The notes beneath the pieces were generated by a model that was not told the origin of the DNA, made no database searches, and saw only the letters and a program-made list of their open reading frames with translations. A stretch of 64,000 bases of DNA from Lactobacillaceae bacterium AF64-9pH9TA (GTDB lineage Bacteria > Bacillota > Bacilli > Lactobacillales > Lactobacillaceae): contig JAQDCK010000003.1 of assembly GCA_027681045.1 (NCBI GenBank), positions 6,324-70,323 of the forward strand, in the 5' to 3' direction. Of the stretch, positions 34,471 through 43,870 are shown in pieces (positions within the stretch are counted from its first letter, which is position 1; every line of letters begins with the position of its first letter). The position numbers and the translations under genes were made by a program.

Positions 34471-34511
34471 CGAAAGCTCCTGTATCAATCGCGATACAGG
34501 AGCTTTTTCTT
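34471..34511 (+). terminator. Terminator of the shikimate operon (repeat copy 1)
   Basis: GAAAGCTCCTGTATC and GATACAGGAGCTTTTT form a long stem. Nearly the same sequence recurs at 34817-34854. Confidence 0.88.
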
Positions 34512-34610
34512 GCACTTGAGACAGGGCTTAAAATGCAGTATGCTTTTGGCAAAAGCAATACAGCCTTGTGCTGGTAGATAGGTGATGGATAGTGAAAGAG
34601 GGTGAGCGCT

Positions 34611-34790
34611 GTGCCTATTTCATCATTCGTGGGGATTCTCGTCCTGCTGGTTGCTGGAGTGGCCATTGGCTTGGCTGTCTATGGCTGGGTCAGTCATAGA
34701 CGGGGCTTAACAGTTGAAGCCCTGCTTGCTGGAGCAATCTTTCTAGGCTTAGTCTATTGGGTTGGCAGCAATTTTATCGGCTCCATGTGA
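34611..34790 (+). CDS. Small two-helix membrane protein, unknown
   Basis: About 59 residues with two hydrophobic segments separated by SHRRGL. A GAGGGTGA ribosome site precedes the GTG at 34611; a GTG three codons earlier is possible. It sits between two near-identical terminator copies, like a small independent cassette. No family recognised. Confidence 0.5.
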   Translation: MPISSFVGILVLLVAGVAIGLAVYGWVSHRRGLTVEALLAGAIFLGLVYWVGSNFIGSM

Positions 34791-34814
34791 ACCATATTTT
34801 GGCTTTTAGAGCAT

Positions 34815-34856
34815 ATGAAAGCTCCCGTATCAATCACGATACAGGAGCTTTTTTGG
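34815..34856. terminator. Terminator (repeat copy 2)
   Basis: GAAAGCTCCCGTATC and GATACAGGAGCTTTTTT repeat the 34471 terminator with only two or three changes. Confidence 0.85.
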
Positions 34857-34870
34857 TGGGGATGTATTTT

Positions 34871-35197
<327 letters not shown>

Positions 35198-35259
35198 TTA
35201 ATAGAGAATTCGGGCTTAGCTAGGAAAATACCGGGAAAGCAATAGAAAAAGCTGATCGA

Positions 35260-35273
35260 TAAAAGCGGTTGGA
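35260..35273 (+). promoter_or_regulatory. Weak cre-like site before shikimate dehydrogenase 2
   Basis: TAAAAGCGGTTGGA matches the CcpA operator at 11 of 14 positions, about 70 bp before the gene start. Confidence 0.3.
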
Positions 35274-35340
35274 TGCCTTCTTTTACAGGGCGGCGAGCGC
35301 TAGCATATTTTTAGAGATAAAAACAAAGGAATGGAAAAAG

Positions 35341-36273
35341 ATGACTGACGAAAGAAACAATGATATTTTACCGGTAAAGATCAGCGGGATTAGCGGACCC
35401 GTGACAGGCTGGCTTGACGGGCACACCATTTTGCTGGGTCTGTTCGCTGATCCAATCAGACACTCAGTTTCACCAACTATGCACAACAACGCTATGGCTA
35501 AGCTGGGCTTGAATGGGGCCTACCTCTGCTTTGAGATCGGGCCGGACCGGATTGGGGACGCGGTCAAGGCCCTGCGGACTTTGGACATGCGGGGGGCCAA
35601 TGTGTCCATGCCAAACAAGCAGGCAATCATCCCTTACCTGGACAAGCTGGACCCGGCAGCAGAAATCTGCGGGGCGGTCAACACGGTGGTCAATGACCAT
35701 GGCTTTTTGACGGGCTATACCACTGACGGGACCGGCTGGCTGCGGTCTTTGCAAGAAGACGGCCAGGACGTGAAGGGGCAGGTTATGACTTTAGCTGGTG
35801 CCGGCGGGGCGGCGATTCCGATTGCTGTAGCCGCGGCTATGGGCGGGGCCAAGGAGATCAGAATTTTTAACATCCATGACCGCAACTGGGAACCAGCCAA
35901 GGACAAGGTGGCCGTGATCAATGAAGCGACTAACTGCGTCTGCAGCTTGAACCCAATGGAAGACAAGGAAGCTTTCAAGCAGTCGATTGCAGAATCCGGG
36001 ATTTACTGCGACGCGACCGGGGTAGGGATGCCGCCGCTGGATGACTTGTCACTGGTGGAAGACCCATCTTGGTTGCATGAGGACATGGTGGTCAGCGATA
36101 CGGTTTATGAACCGCGGGAAACCAAGCTGATGCGGATCGCTAAAGAAGCAGGCGTCAAGCACATCTATAACGGTCTGGGCATGGTGGTCGGCCAGGGGGC
36201 AGAGTCCTTCAAGCTCTGGACCGGCAAGGAGATGCCGGTTGACTACATTAAGGAAATCGTCGCTAAGGCGTAA
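35341..36273 (+). CDS. Shikimate/quinate dehydrogenase (copy 2)
   Basis: 310 residues, clearly paralogous to the 31391 gene along its whole length. The substrate pair is Ser42/Ser44 (HSVSPTMHNN), where copy 1 has Thr42. The NADP-type NRT is again absent (FNIHD), suggesting NAD. The catalytic Lys93 and TTDGTGW are kept. ATG at 35341 follows AAAGGAA; upstream in-frame codons lack a site. It is monocistronic with its own terminator. The two copies may divide shikimate and quinate between them. Confidence 0.87.
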   Translation: MTDERNNDILPVKISGISGPVTGWLDGHTILLGLFADPIRHSVSPTMHNNAMAKLGLNGAYLCFEIGPDRIGDAVKALRTLDMRGANVSMPNKQAIIPYLDKLDPAAEICGAVNTVVNDHGFLTGYTTDGTGWLRSLQEDGQDVKGQVMTLAGAGGAAIPIAVAAAMGGAKEIRIFNIHDRNWEPAKDKVAVINEATNCVCSLNPMEDKEAFKQSIAESGIYCDATGVGMPPLDDLSLVEDPSWLHEDMVVSDTVYEPRETKLMRIAKEAGVKHIYNGLGMVVGQGAESFKLWTGKEMPVDYIKEIVAKA

Positions 36274-36274
36274 G

Positions 36275-36307
36275 AAAAGCGGACAAGACAAACTTGTCCG
36301 CTTTTTA
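36275..36307. terminator. Convergent terminator
   Basis: AAAGCGGACAAG and CTTGTCCGCTTT form a 12-bp stem with T-runs, between shikimate dehydrogenase 2 and the opposing LysR gene. Confidence 0.88.
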
Positions 36308-36317
36308 TTTGACAAAA

Positions 36318-37244
36318 TTATCTGATCTTTTCCTGTAGCTCAGCTGCCTGGAAGGCCTCGACCAGGTCCTTTAAGGCTGGCGAGAGGTCAGCCCCGCGCC
36401 GGACCCCAATGAAGTAGGTGATCTTGATCTGGCGGGGGTCAAGGGGGTAGAGGTTGATTGGCAGGTGCTCCAGCCGCTTCAAGATACTGGCTGAGGAGAC
36501 CGTGAAGCCGACCCCGTTGACGGCCAGGTTGGTGGCCGTGATGACGCTGTTGGAGGTCATCCGGATATTTGGCTGCACGCGGAAGTAATGAAATAAACCG
36601 TTGACCTGGTGGCGGATGGCGGATTCCCCGTTGCTTAAGACAAAAGGCTGCTGGAGCAGCTCCTTGGGACTGTAAGTCGCCGGATCCAGGATAAAGTGGT
36701 CTTTGAGATAGAACTTGGAATTTTCCGGAATCACGATATAGTAGACCTCCCCGCCGTTGATATAAGTATCAATTCCTTGCGCGACGGTTTCCGGCGTCTG
36801 CCCCATATAGCAGTCGACGTCCCCGCCTAGCAGCCGGTCTTCGCTGGTGTGGGGGAAGCCTTCAGCGATCTGGATCTTGACCTGGGGGTGTTTTGCCAAA
36901 AAGGCAGGCAGGATCTTAGGCAGAAGGAAGGTGCCCAGGCTTTCCAGAATGGCGATCCGGATGACTTCTTCCTGCTGGTTGCTAAAACGCTCCAGGGCGT
37001 TGGTGAGCTGGTGGCGCTGGGCGGAAATGTTTTCCAAATACTGGTAGTAGATCTGGCCGGATTTAGTCAAGGTAAAGGGAACCTTGTCCCGGTTGATGAT
37101 GGTGGTCCCCAGTTTTTTCTCCACCCGCTTGATCAGCTGGGTCAAGTAGGGCTGGGAGATGTAGAGGTGTTCGGCGGCCCGGGTGAAGTTGCTTTCCTTG
37201 AGCAGGATTTCCAGGTAGTTGAGCATGATGTCAGGATCGTTCAT
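36318..37244 (-). CDS. LysR-family regulator (flavoprotein-esterase operon)
   Basis: 308 residues with a LysR helix-turn-helix (LYISQPYLTQLIKRVE) and a co-inducer domain. It diverges from the flavoprotein-MFS-esterase operon at 37400. A 24-bp inverted repeat lies in the spacer. Its inducer would be expected to be a hydroxycinnamate or its quinate ester if the pathway inference is right. Confidence 0.85.
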   Translation of the reverse strand: MNDPDIMLNYLEILLKESNFTRAAEHLYISQPYLTQLIKRVEKKLGTTIINRDKVPFTLTKSGQIYYQYLENISAQRHQLTNALERFSNQQEEVIRIAILESLGTFLLPKILPAFLAKHPQVKIQIAEGFPHTSEDRLLGGDVDCYMGQTPETVAQGIDTYINGGEVYYIVIPENSKFYLKDHFILDPATYSPKELLQQPFVLSNGESAIRHQVNGLFHYFRVQPNIRMTSNSVITATNLAVNGVGFTVSSASILKRLEHLPINLYPLDPRQIKITYFIGVRRGADLSPALKDLVEAFQAAELQEKIR

Positions 37245-37290
37245 TTTCTTTTTTCTCCTCTGTTAAAAAGTCTCGTTTTTACGATAACAC

Positions 37291-37314
37291 AAATATTATT
37301 GATTGATAATATTT
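37291..37314. promoter_or_regulatory. LysR operator candidate
   Basis: AAATATTAT (37291-37299) and ATAATATTT (37306-37314) are perfect 9-bp arms with a 6-base centre in the divergent spacer. It differs from the TGATA-N9-TATCA site of the other LysR gene. Confidence 0.6.
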
Positions 37315-37365
37315 AAAGTCGTTCATTTTTTCCAGGAATAATATTAGAATTAAGCTATCGAGTAA

Positions 37366-37379
37366 AGAAAACGCTAACA
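37366..37379 (+). promoter_or_regulatory. cre site before the 37400 operon
   Basis: AGAAAACGCTAACA matches the CcpA operator at 13 of 14 positions, 20 bp before the start codon and downstream of a TAGAAT -10 candidate, a road-block position. Confidence 0.68.
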
Positions 37380-37399
37380 AAACAAAAAGGAGCAAAATC

Positions 37400-39286
37400 A
37401 TGACAATGAAATCAGGTACTTACAAGGTTAAGGCCAAGGGCCACGGTTCATCATTTATGCCAATGGAAGTCACCATTGAAAACGACAAGGTGGCAGACAT
37501 CACGGTTGACTCAGCGGGTGAAACTAGCGGGATCGCTGATGAAGTCTTCAAGCGCCTGCCAAAGGCTATCATCGACGGGCAAACCTTGAATGTTGACGCC
37601 GTTTCCGGGGCTTCAATCTCCTCACAAGGGGTGATCGACGGGGTTGCCGAAGCGATCAATGAAGCCGGCGGGGATGCTGAAGAATGGAAGAAGCGGGACA
37701 AGCCGGCTTCCTCAACCGCCAAGGATGAAGAATACGACACTGACGTGGTTGTCATCGGTGCCGGTGGGGCTGGTTTAGCCGCTGCTACCCGGTCTCTGCA
37801 GCATGATAAGAAAGTTGTTATTCTAGAAAAGTTCCCGCAACTGGGCGGCAACACTGCCCGGGCCGGCGGTCCAATGAACGCCGCTGAACCAGACTGGCAA
37901 AAGGGCTTTAAGGCACTGCCAGGTGAAAAGAAAACCTTGCAGGAACTGGCTGAAACACCAACCAGCGAAATCGACCCGGAATACTTGGCAGACTTCGAAA
38001 AGCTGCGTGATCAGATCAAGGCCTACCTTGACTCAGGTGAAGACTACCTCTTCGACTCAGTCCTGCTGCACGAAATTCAAACCTACCTCGGCGGCAAGCG
38101 GGTGGACCTCAAGGGCAACGAAATCCACGGCAAGTACGAACTGGTAACGACCTTGGTCAACAATGTCCTGGACTCAGTCAACTGGCTGACCGACTTGGGC
38201 GTGAAGTTTGACCGCAGCGACGTAACCATGCCAGTTGGTGCTTTATGGCGCAGAGGCCACAAGCCGGTTGAACCGATGGGCTTTGCCTTCATCCACGTTT
38301 TGGGCGACTGGGTTAAGGAACATGGGGCAACCGTTTTGACTGAAACCCGGGCCAAGCACTTGATCATTGAAGGCGGCAAGGTTACCGGCGTGATCGCGGA
38401 AAAGACTGACGGTTCAAAGGTAACTGTCCACGCCAAGAGTGTGATTTTAACGGCCGGTGGTTTCGGGGCCAACACCAAGATGGTACAAAAGTACAACACT
38501 TACTGGACTGAAATTGCTGACGACATCGCCACGACCAACTCACCAGCTATTACCGGTGACGGGATTGTCTTGGGCCAGGAAGCCGGCGCTGCTTTGACGG
38601 GGATGGGCTTCATCCAACTCATGCCAGTTTCTGACCCGGTAACCGGGGAGCTTTTCACTGGCTTGCAAACTCCGCCTGAAAACTTCATCATGGTCAACCA
38701 AAAGGGTGAACGTTTCGTCAATGAATTTGCTGAACGTGACACGCTGGCTAAGGCAGCGATCGAAAACGGCGGCCTTTTCTACCTGATCGCTGACGACAAG
38801 ATCAAGGAAACTGCCTACAACACCACGCAAGAATCAATCGATGCCCAAGTGGAAGCCGGCACCTTGTTCAGAGCTGATACTTTGGAAGAACTGGCTGAAA
38901 AGGTCGGTATGGACCCAGCAGTTTTGACCGACACCATCAAGAAGTACAACTCTTACGTTGACGCCGGCCACGATCCGGAATTCGGCAAGAGTGCCTTCCA
39001 CTTGAAGTGTGAAGTAGCACCATTCTACGCAACTCCGCGTAAGCCAGCCATCCACCACACCATGGGCGGTCTGGTTATCGACACTAAGGGCCACGTTCTG
39101 GACGAAGAAGGCCACGTGATCGCCGGCCTGTATTCAGCTGGTGAAAACGCGGGCGGCCTGCACGCCGGCAACCGTTTGGGCGGGAACTCCCTGGCTGACA
39201 TCTTCACCTTCGGCCGGATCGCCGCTGACACCGCTGATGAGGAAAACCCAGCTAGCGACGCGGTTAGCGGGGCATCCCACCACTAA
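37400..39286 (+). CDS. FMN/FAD flavoprotein reductase, UrdA/fumarate-reductase-like (copy 2)
   Basis: 628 residues, cytoplasmic. Residues 1 to about 92 are FMN_bind with attachment motif DAVSGAS at 66-72 (Ser72). Residues about 113-615 are the FAD domain ([36 protein letters not shown]). The proton-donor Arg of fumarate reductases is not at its place ([10 protein letters not shown]). The C-terminus ends DAVSGASHH, repeating the attachment heptapeptide at 620-626. It heads an operon with MFS and a cinnamoyl-esterase-like hydrolase, so hydroxycinnamate reduction with electrons from NADH is the best guess. ApbE is not encoded here. Confidence 0.86.
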   Translation: MTMKSGTYKVKAKGHGSSFMPMEVTIENDKVADITVDSAGETSGIADEVFKRLPKAIIDGQTLNVDAVSGASISSQGVIDGVAEAINEAGGDAEEWKKRDKPASSTAKDEEYDTDVVVIGAGGAGLAAATRSLQHDKKVVILEKFPQLGGNTARAGGPMNAAEPDWQKGFKALPGEKKTLQELAETPTSEIDPEYLADFEKLRDQIKAYLDSGEDYLFDSVLLHEIQTYLGGKRVDLKGNEIHGKYELVTTLVNNVLDSVNWLTDLGVKFDRSDVTMPVGALWRRGHKPVEPMGFAFIHVLGDWVKEHGATVLTETRAKHLIIEGGKVTGVIAEKTDGSKVTVHAKSVILTAGGFGANTKMVQKYNTYWTEIADDIATTNSPAITGDGIVLGQEAGAALTGMGFIQLMPVSDPVTGELFTGLQTPPENFIMVNQKGERFVNEFAERDTLAKAAIENGGLFYLIADDKIKETAYNTTQESIDAQVEAGTLFRADTLEELAEKVGMDPAVLTDTIKKYNSYVDAGHDPEFGKSAFHLKCEVAPFYATPRKPAIHHTMGGLVIDTKGHVLDEEGHVIAGLYSAGENAGGLHAGNRLGGNSLADIFTFGRIAADTADEENPASDAVSGASHH

Positions 39287-39357
39287 GAGAAAAATAAATC
39301 GTGATATTTGTGATGAATTAAAAGAGTAATAAAATAAATATTTTTAGGAGAAGAACC

Positions 39358-40599
39358 TTGAATGCCAGTGTAACTAGTGGCAAGAAGCGCAGCTATCTTT
39401 CAACAGCGGTTGCTGTATATACCACATTCTTAATGTGCGGGATCATTATGTCGATTTCCGCCCAGTACAAATTGCAATTAGCAGAATTATGGGGACAAAA
39501 AGGCAATATTGCCGCTGTTCTGTCAGTCAGTTCAGCGGTTGGCGTCGGGGGCCTAATCGGCACCCTGGCAGGTCCGCTTTCTGATAAGTTTGGCCGCCGC
39601 TTCGCCTCGATCATGGCCTGTCTCTGCACAGTAATCAACTTTGCCGGTTTTATGTTAGCACCGAATGTAACAGTGGCTTATGTTTGTTCCTTGATTGGCG
39701 GGATCGGTAATTCCTTTATGAATGCCGGCTTGACGCCATCAATGCAGGATGCTTATCCAGACAAGCGGTCAATGCTGACGGTTTTGACGAAGTTCTTTGT
39801 CAGCTTTGGTCAGTTCATCCTGCCATTTGTGATCGTTGCTTTTAATGCGCAACATATTTCATTTAAAGTTGCCTTCTGGGGCATTACCGTGGTTTACGCG
39901 GTAATCGGTATTGCCTGTTTCTTCCTGCCATTCCCGGAAGTGGGCGGAGACCGGCAAGCGCAAAAAGTTGAAGCAAGCAGTGATGTTAAGCCAAAGGGCA
40001 AGATTATAATCACTTTGGAATCAGTAATCTTGGGTTTGATGGGTTTTAGCACCACGGCTGTCTTCATGGTTTGGACCAATACTAACCAGGAATTGGGGAA
40101 GCTTTATGGCTTGACTAATCCAGCCATGCTGCAGTCAGTTTACGCGATTGCATCCCTGGTATCCGTTTTGACTACATCAGCAATGGTGGCAAAGGGTGTC
40201 CGTGAGTCAACGATCTTGATCGCTTACCCAGCTGTCTGCGCTGCTGGCTTGCTTCTCTCATACTTCGTACAGAGTGGTCCTCTCCTGTACGTTTTGGCAG
40301 CCATCATGGGCTGGTTTGCTTCTGGCGGTTTGATGCAATTGGCTGTTTCATTGCTGGCCGGCTTGTATCCAGCTCACAAGGCCACAGCCATCTCAATTGT
40401 CGGTCTGGGCAATGCTTTGTCCAACTGGCTGATTATCTGGGCTTGTGGGTCAATTACCGCGAGTGCTGGTACTAATGCACCACGGGTAATTTTGCTGATG
40501 AATATGGTTATTGCCATTGTCGGTGTCCTCTTCGGGATCATCGTCCGCATCAGCCAGAACCACCGGGCAAAGAAGAATATTACCAACTTGGAAAGTTAA
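39358..40599 (+). CDS. MFS transporter (esterase operon, copy 3)
   Basis: 413 residues, 12 helices, with SDKFGRRF between helices 2 and 3 and the same N-terminal signature as the 27057 and 32429 transporters. It begins with TTG at 39358, eight bases after TAGGAG, and no in-frame ATG is close. It lies between the flavoprotein and the esterase. Uptake of a hydroxycinnamate ester or acid, or exchange for the reduced acid, is inferred. Confidence 0.82.
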   Translation: MNASVTSGKKRSYLSTAVAVYTTFLMCGIIMSISAQYKLQLAELWGQKGNIAAVLSVSSAVGVGGLIGTLAGPLSDKFGRRFASIMACLCTVINFAGFMLAPNVTVAYVCSLIGGIGNSFMNAGLTPSMQDAYPDKRSMLTVLTKFFVSFGQFILPFVIVAFNAQHISFKVAFWGITVVYAVIGIACFFLPFPEVGGDRQAQKVEASSDVKPKGKIIITLESVILGLMGFSTTAVFMVWTNTNQELGKLYGLTNPAMLQSVYAIASLVSVLTTSAMVAKGVRESTILIAYPAVCAAGLLLSYFVQSGPLLYVLAAIMGWFASGGLMQLAVSLLAGLYPAHKATAISIVGLGNALSNWLIIWACGSITASAGTNAPRVILLMNMVIAIVGVLFGIIVRISQNHRAKKNITNLES

Positions 40600-40618
40600 A
40601 AATAGGAGAATTGAAAAA

Positions 40619-41368
40619 ATGAGTGAAAAAGATGTAACAATTACGCGTGATGGTTTGCAGTTGGCAGCCAAGGTATCCATTCCTGACAGCAAGGAATATG
40701 ATTTGGCGATTCTGGCTTACGGTTTTGTTGGCATGATGGATCCCAAAGTCAATGACTTGCTTCCCGTTTTGGCGGAAAAGCTGCAGGAAAAAGGCCTGGC
40801 TACGGTTCGCTTTGACTTCAACGGGCACGGTTTAAGTGAAGGTCCGCTGGACAACATGTCGATTTTTAACGAACTGGAAGACTATGAAGCAGTAATGAAG
40901 TATGTCTTTGGCCTGGAAGGGGTCAAGAAGATCTACTTGATTGGTCACTCACAAGGCGGGGTCCTGTCTTCAATGATGGCAGGCTACTACGCTGATAAGA
41001 TCGACAAGCTGGTAATTATGTCTTCAGCTGCTACTTTGGTTGATGATGCCAGAATCGGCACTTGCATGGGCCAGGAATACGATCCAAAGGCAGTGCCAGA
41101 CAAGCTGGACTTTGGTGATTTCAAGCTTAACGGCTGGTATTTCAGAACTGCCAAGTTTATCAACATTTATGAAACGGCGGCTGCTTACCATGGCCCGGTT
41201 TTGGCCCTGCACGGTGAAAATGACGAAATTGTCAACAATTACGCCAGCCGGCACTACCAATCCATCTACGATAACTGCGAATTTCATCTGATTCCAAAAA
41301 GTGACCACGGCTTGCACCAAAACCGCGAAGAAGTCTACGACCGCGTTGTAAACTTCTTAACTAAGTAA
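40619..41368 (+). CDS. Cinnamoyl (feruloyl) esterase-like alpha/beta hydrolase
   Basis: 249 residues, the same size as the L. johnsonii cinnamoyl esterases and similar in pattern. The triad is Ser111 (GHSQGG), Asp202 (HGENDEIV) and His230 (SDHGLH). RFDFNGHG and an inserted cap (about 143-185, with YDP, VPDKL and GWYFR) match the lid that binds the phenolic group in that family. Such enzymes release ferulate, caffeate or p-coumarate from esters including chlorogenate. No signal peptide, so the ester must be imported. ATG at 40619 follows AGGAG. Confidence 0.83.
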   Translation: MSEKDVTITRDGLQLAAKVSIPDSKEYDLAILAYGFVGMMDPKVNDLLPVLAEKLQEKGLATVRFDFNGHGLSEGPLDNMSIFNELEDYEAVMKYVFGLEGVKKIYLIGHSQGGVLSSMMAGYYADKIDKLVIMSSAATLVDDARIGTCMGQEYDPKAVPDKLDFGDFKLNGWYFRTAKFINIYETAAAYHGPVLALHGENDEIVNNYASRHYQSIYDNCEFHLIPKSDHGLHQNREEVYDRVVNFLTK

Positions 41369-41380
41369 TTTGCTGGTTTG

Positions 41381-41407
41381 AGGCTGCCTTCGGGCAGTCT
41401 TTTACTT
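41381..41407 (+). terminator. Terminator after the cinnamoyl esterase-like gene
   Basis: GGCTGCC, a TTCG loop and GGCAGTC, then TTTTA. It is short and may only partly stop transcription into the next gene, which has no evident promoter. Confidence 0.65.
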
Positions 41408-41424
41408 TTTAGCAGGTGATAAAA

Positions 41425-42333
41425 ATGAAAATCTTTAACAAAAAAATTGGTGAAAAGGGCGCTGAAGCCAGCTATTATATCCAGGAAGCAGATTCATCGG
41501 TTGATAAAAAGCGCAAGTCCCCGTTCTTGATCATCGTGCCAGGCGGGGCCTACTGCTACACGGCTTGGCGGGAAAGAGAGCCGATTGCCTATGAATTTAT
41601 CGGCAAGGGTTTCTCATGTGCCATTTTTGACTATGCGACTGAGGGAGCGGAATTTTTTGACGGAAATCATGACTACAGCCGCAATCCTGTCAGTGCATTT
41701 CCAAATCCCTTGATTGACCTGGCAAAGCTGGTTGCTGACGTCAGAAGCCATGCTGAAGAATGGCAACTCGATCCGGAAAGCATCAACGTGATTGGCTTTT
41801 CAGCCGGCGGTAACTTAACGGCTCAGCTGGCCGCCTACTGGCGGACTCCTTGGCTGGCCAAGCTGACAGGCTTGAAAGCAGAGCAGATGCGGCCAGATTC
41901 AGTAGCCCTTTGCTACCCGGCTATCAAGATGGTCGATTTAAATAATCACAATATCGCGATTTTGAACAAGGTCAAGGTTAGCGTGGACTTGATCAATTAC
42001 GCGGCAACTGGCCTGGATCAGTCAGCTGAAAGAATTGCCATGATCAACTTGGACCAGGCAGTGACCAGTCAGTTCCCGCGGACCTTTATGTGGGGAACGA
42101 CGGAAGACTTAAACTGCCATGTCGGGGATGCGATTAACTTTGCCGGTGACCTGGCCAAAAATAAAGTTCCGTTTGAGTTCCACATGTATCAAAAGGGCAA
42201 TCACGGAATGTCCTTGGCAGACAAACGGACTGATGGCCGGTCAGATCATTCTCTTAGCGACCCGCAAGCTGCTTCCTGGAAAAAACTCTACCTGGGCTGG
42301 CTCAGTGAGAATAACTTGTACCACCTGTTGTAA
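41425..42333 (+). CDS. Alpha/beta hydrolase, carbohydrate-esterase-like
   Basis: 302 residues resembling the acetyl/feruloyl esterases of the BD-FAE and lipase families. The nucleophile is Ser126 in GFSAGG, the oxyanion region PGGAYC, an acidic residue lies near GTTEDLNCHV and the His is in GNHGMS. No signal peptide. It follows the cinnamoyl esterase-like gene after a weak terminator, so it may widen the range of esters cleaved. ATG at 41425 follows AGGTGA. Confidence 0.78.
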   Translation: MKIFNKKIGEKGAEASYYIQEADSSVDKKRKSPFLIIVPGGAYCYTAWREREPIAYEFIGKGFSCAIFDYATEGAEFFDGNHDYSRNPVSAFPNPLIDLAKLVADVRSHAEEWQLDPESINVIGFSAGGNLTAQLAAYWRTPWLAKLTGLKAEQMRPDSVALCYPAIKMVDLNNHNIAILNKVKVSVDLINYAATGLDQSAERIAMINLDQAVTSQFPRTFMWGTTEDLNCHVGDAINFAGDLAKNKVPFEFHMYQKGNHGMSLADKRTDGRSDHSLSDPQAASWKKLYLGWLSENNLYHLL

Positions 42334-42369
42334 AACAGACACAAAAAATTTTAAGATCGGAGTACTACC

Positions 42370-42837
42370 ATGTTCTACAAAAGCCACTTCGGTACCATTC
42401 TGACTTCTGTATTGTCCATGTTCATGGGCTTGGTGATGGCAATCTTCATCATCTTCTTGAACCACCTGCCCTTCAACTGGGTTAACCTGTTTGAATTGAC
42501 CGCGGAAATCAACCTGATCGTCTTTTTCTTCAGTTTGTTCATCCCTTACAATGCCTGGGGTGACTGGTTTGCCGGCCTTTTCCACTTGAAGGAAGGCACG
42601 GTAGCCTTTAAGCTGGTCCAAGGGATCATCCCTTCCGCCGTTTTGAACACGCTCAACACCTTTATCTGTACTGGTGCCAGCATCTTCTACAACGAATCCA
42701 TCCCTAAGGCAGCGCGGATGACCGCCTACCTTAACGGCTGTAAGGAAGCCTGGATCCCATGCTTCATCGTATCCTACATCGCTTCTTTCGCGGCTGTCTG
42801 GCTGGGCAAGAAGGTTGCTGAAAAATACGTCAAGTAA
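42370..42837 (+). CDS. Four-helix membrane protein, unknown
   Basis: 155 residues with about four membrane segments and short polar ends. I do not recognise a family with confidence; size and spacing recall DUF2798-like proteins. It is the last gene after the two esterase-like genes, 36 bp downstream. A role in transport or electron supply for the pathway is possible but not shown by sequence. Confidence 0.65.
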   Translation: MFYKSHFGTILTSVLSMFMGLVMAIFIIFLNHLPFNWVNLFELTAEINLIVFFFSLFIPYNAWGDWFAGLFHLKEGTVAFKLVQGIIPSAVLNTLNTFICTGASIFYNESIPKAARMTAYLNGCKEAWIPCFIVSYIASFAAVWLGKKVAEKYVK

Positions 42838-42850
42838 TTTTTTATAAAGA

Positions 42851-42890
42851 AAAAGATCATGAGGGAGAATTTTACCTTCATGATCTTTTT
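42851..42890. terminator. Convergent terminator
   Basis: AAAAGATCATGA and TCATGATCTTTTT close the loop between the membrane protein gene and the opposing acyltransferase gene. Confidence 0.85.
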
Positions 42891-42905
42891 GCTTGCTTTA
42901 AAAAA

Positions 42906-43769
42906 TTATTCTCCCCGCCAGCCGGCAATGTCCCAGCTGGTGAAGTCGTAGTCCAGTTTCTTCTTGTAGACTCTCTCATAAGCCTGGACCTTCAGCTTGT
43001 AGTCTTCTTCCATCAAGCGGCTGGCGTTCTCGCTGGCCGTCTTGGTCGGGTCCGGGTAGAGGACGTCCAGAACATGTACGGTGTAGCGGGTCTGGTAGAA
43101 GTGCTCGTTCTGCTTTTCCAGCTTTGGCAGGTCCTGGATCTCCACAAAAGTCGAAATCACCGGCACGTTGCACTTGGCCGCGAAGTAGTAAGCCCCGCGC
43201 TGCGGCTTGCGGGGCTTGCGGTAGTTCCACCACATTTCCTGTTCCGGGAAGATTAGGACCCAGCGGCCCTGGTTAAAGGAGTGGTTCAAGTGCTGGATGA
43301 ATTCCCGGCCCAGGTAGTTGGGACTCTGGGTCAAAGGAATTGACCCCATATTGTTCATGATGTAGGAGAAAAAGCCCGGCAGCTTTAAGTTGGTATCCTC
43401 AATCACGATATCCATCCGCCGGTGGGCCTTCTGGGCCAGGCGGTTGACGGCCAGGGCATCAACTTGGTTAAAGTGGTTGGCCGTCACAATTGCCCCGCCC
43501 TTTGGCAGGCCTTTCAGCTTGCCCAGGCCATTTACCTTGGTTGACCCGGAGATGGTCTTGGTCAACAGCTGTAAAAGCTTGTGGCCCACGGCCCCGTCAA
43601 ATTTCGTCTTGGCCTGGTCCTGCTTTTGCCAAAAGCCTTCCACCAGGACCAGCTTTTCCTCGCTGGTCATCATTGGATCGCCGATTTCCGTCTTGGCGGT
43701 AAAATTGCGGTCATTCGCGGCCTGTTTGATATTGTGGATCACGTCCAGGCGCTTATTTCCGATAATCAT
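42906..43769 (-). CDS. PlsC-type acyltransferase
   Basis: 287 residues of the lysophospholipid acyltransferase family. The HX4D motif is NHFNQVD, followed by FPEQEMW (motif III) and a Pro-rich region. The N-terminal 60 residues are an unusual soluble extension. It is convergent with the esterase operon and near a family 8 glycosyltransferase and a second acyltransferase, suggesting work on a membrane or cell-wall glycolipid, which is inferred. Confidence 0.8.
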   Translation of the reverse strand: MIIGNKRLDVIHNIKQAANDRNFTAKTEIGDPMMTSEEKLVLVEGFWQKQDQAKTKFDGAVGHKLLQLLTKTISGSTKVNGLGKLKGLPKGGAIVTANHFNQVDALAVNRLAQKAHRRMDIVIEDTNLKLPGFFSYIMNNMGSIPLTQSPNYLGREFIQHLNHSFNQGRWVLIFPEQEMWWNYRKPRKPQRGAYYFAAKCNVPVISTFVEIQDLPKLEKQNEHFYQTRYTVHVLDVLYPDPTKTASENASRLMEEDYKLKVQAYERVYKKKLDYDFTSWDIAGWRGE

Positions 43770-43806
43770 ATCTTTCTCCTTGCCTTATAGGGTAACTTTT
43801 ATTTTC

Positions 43807-43822
43807 TGTTTCACGTGGAACC
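43807..43822. promoter_or_regulatory. parS-like centromere site
   Basis: TGTTTCACGTGGAACC matches the ParB binding site TGTTTCACGTGAAACA at 14 of 16 positions. It lies in a 100-bp spacer in a region probably close to the origin. I found no second copy in the window. Confidence 0.6.
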
Positions 43823-43870
43823 AGTTTTGCGGAGCATGCAAAATTTTACCGACCATGTCTTGTATTTGCC

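Noticed and set aside
37400..39286. Straight fumarate reductase annotation
   Set aside because: The proton-donor Arg segment is not conserved and the neighbours point to other unsaturated acids.
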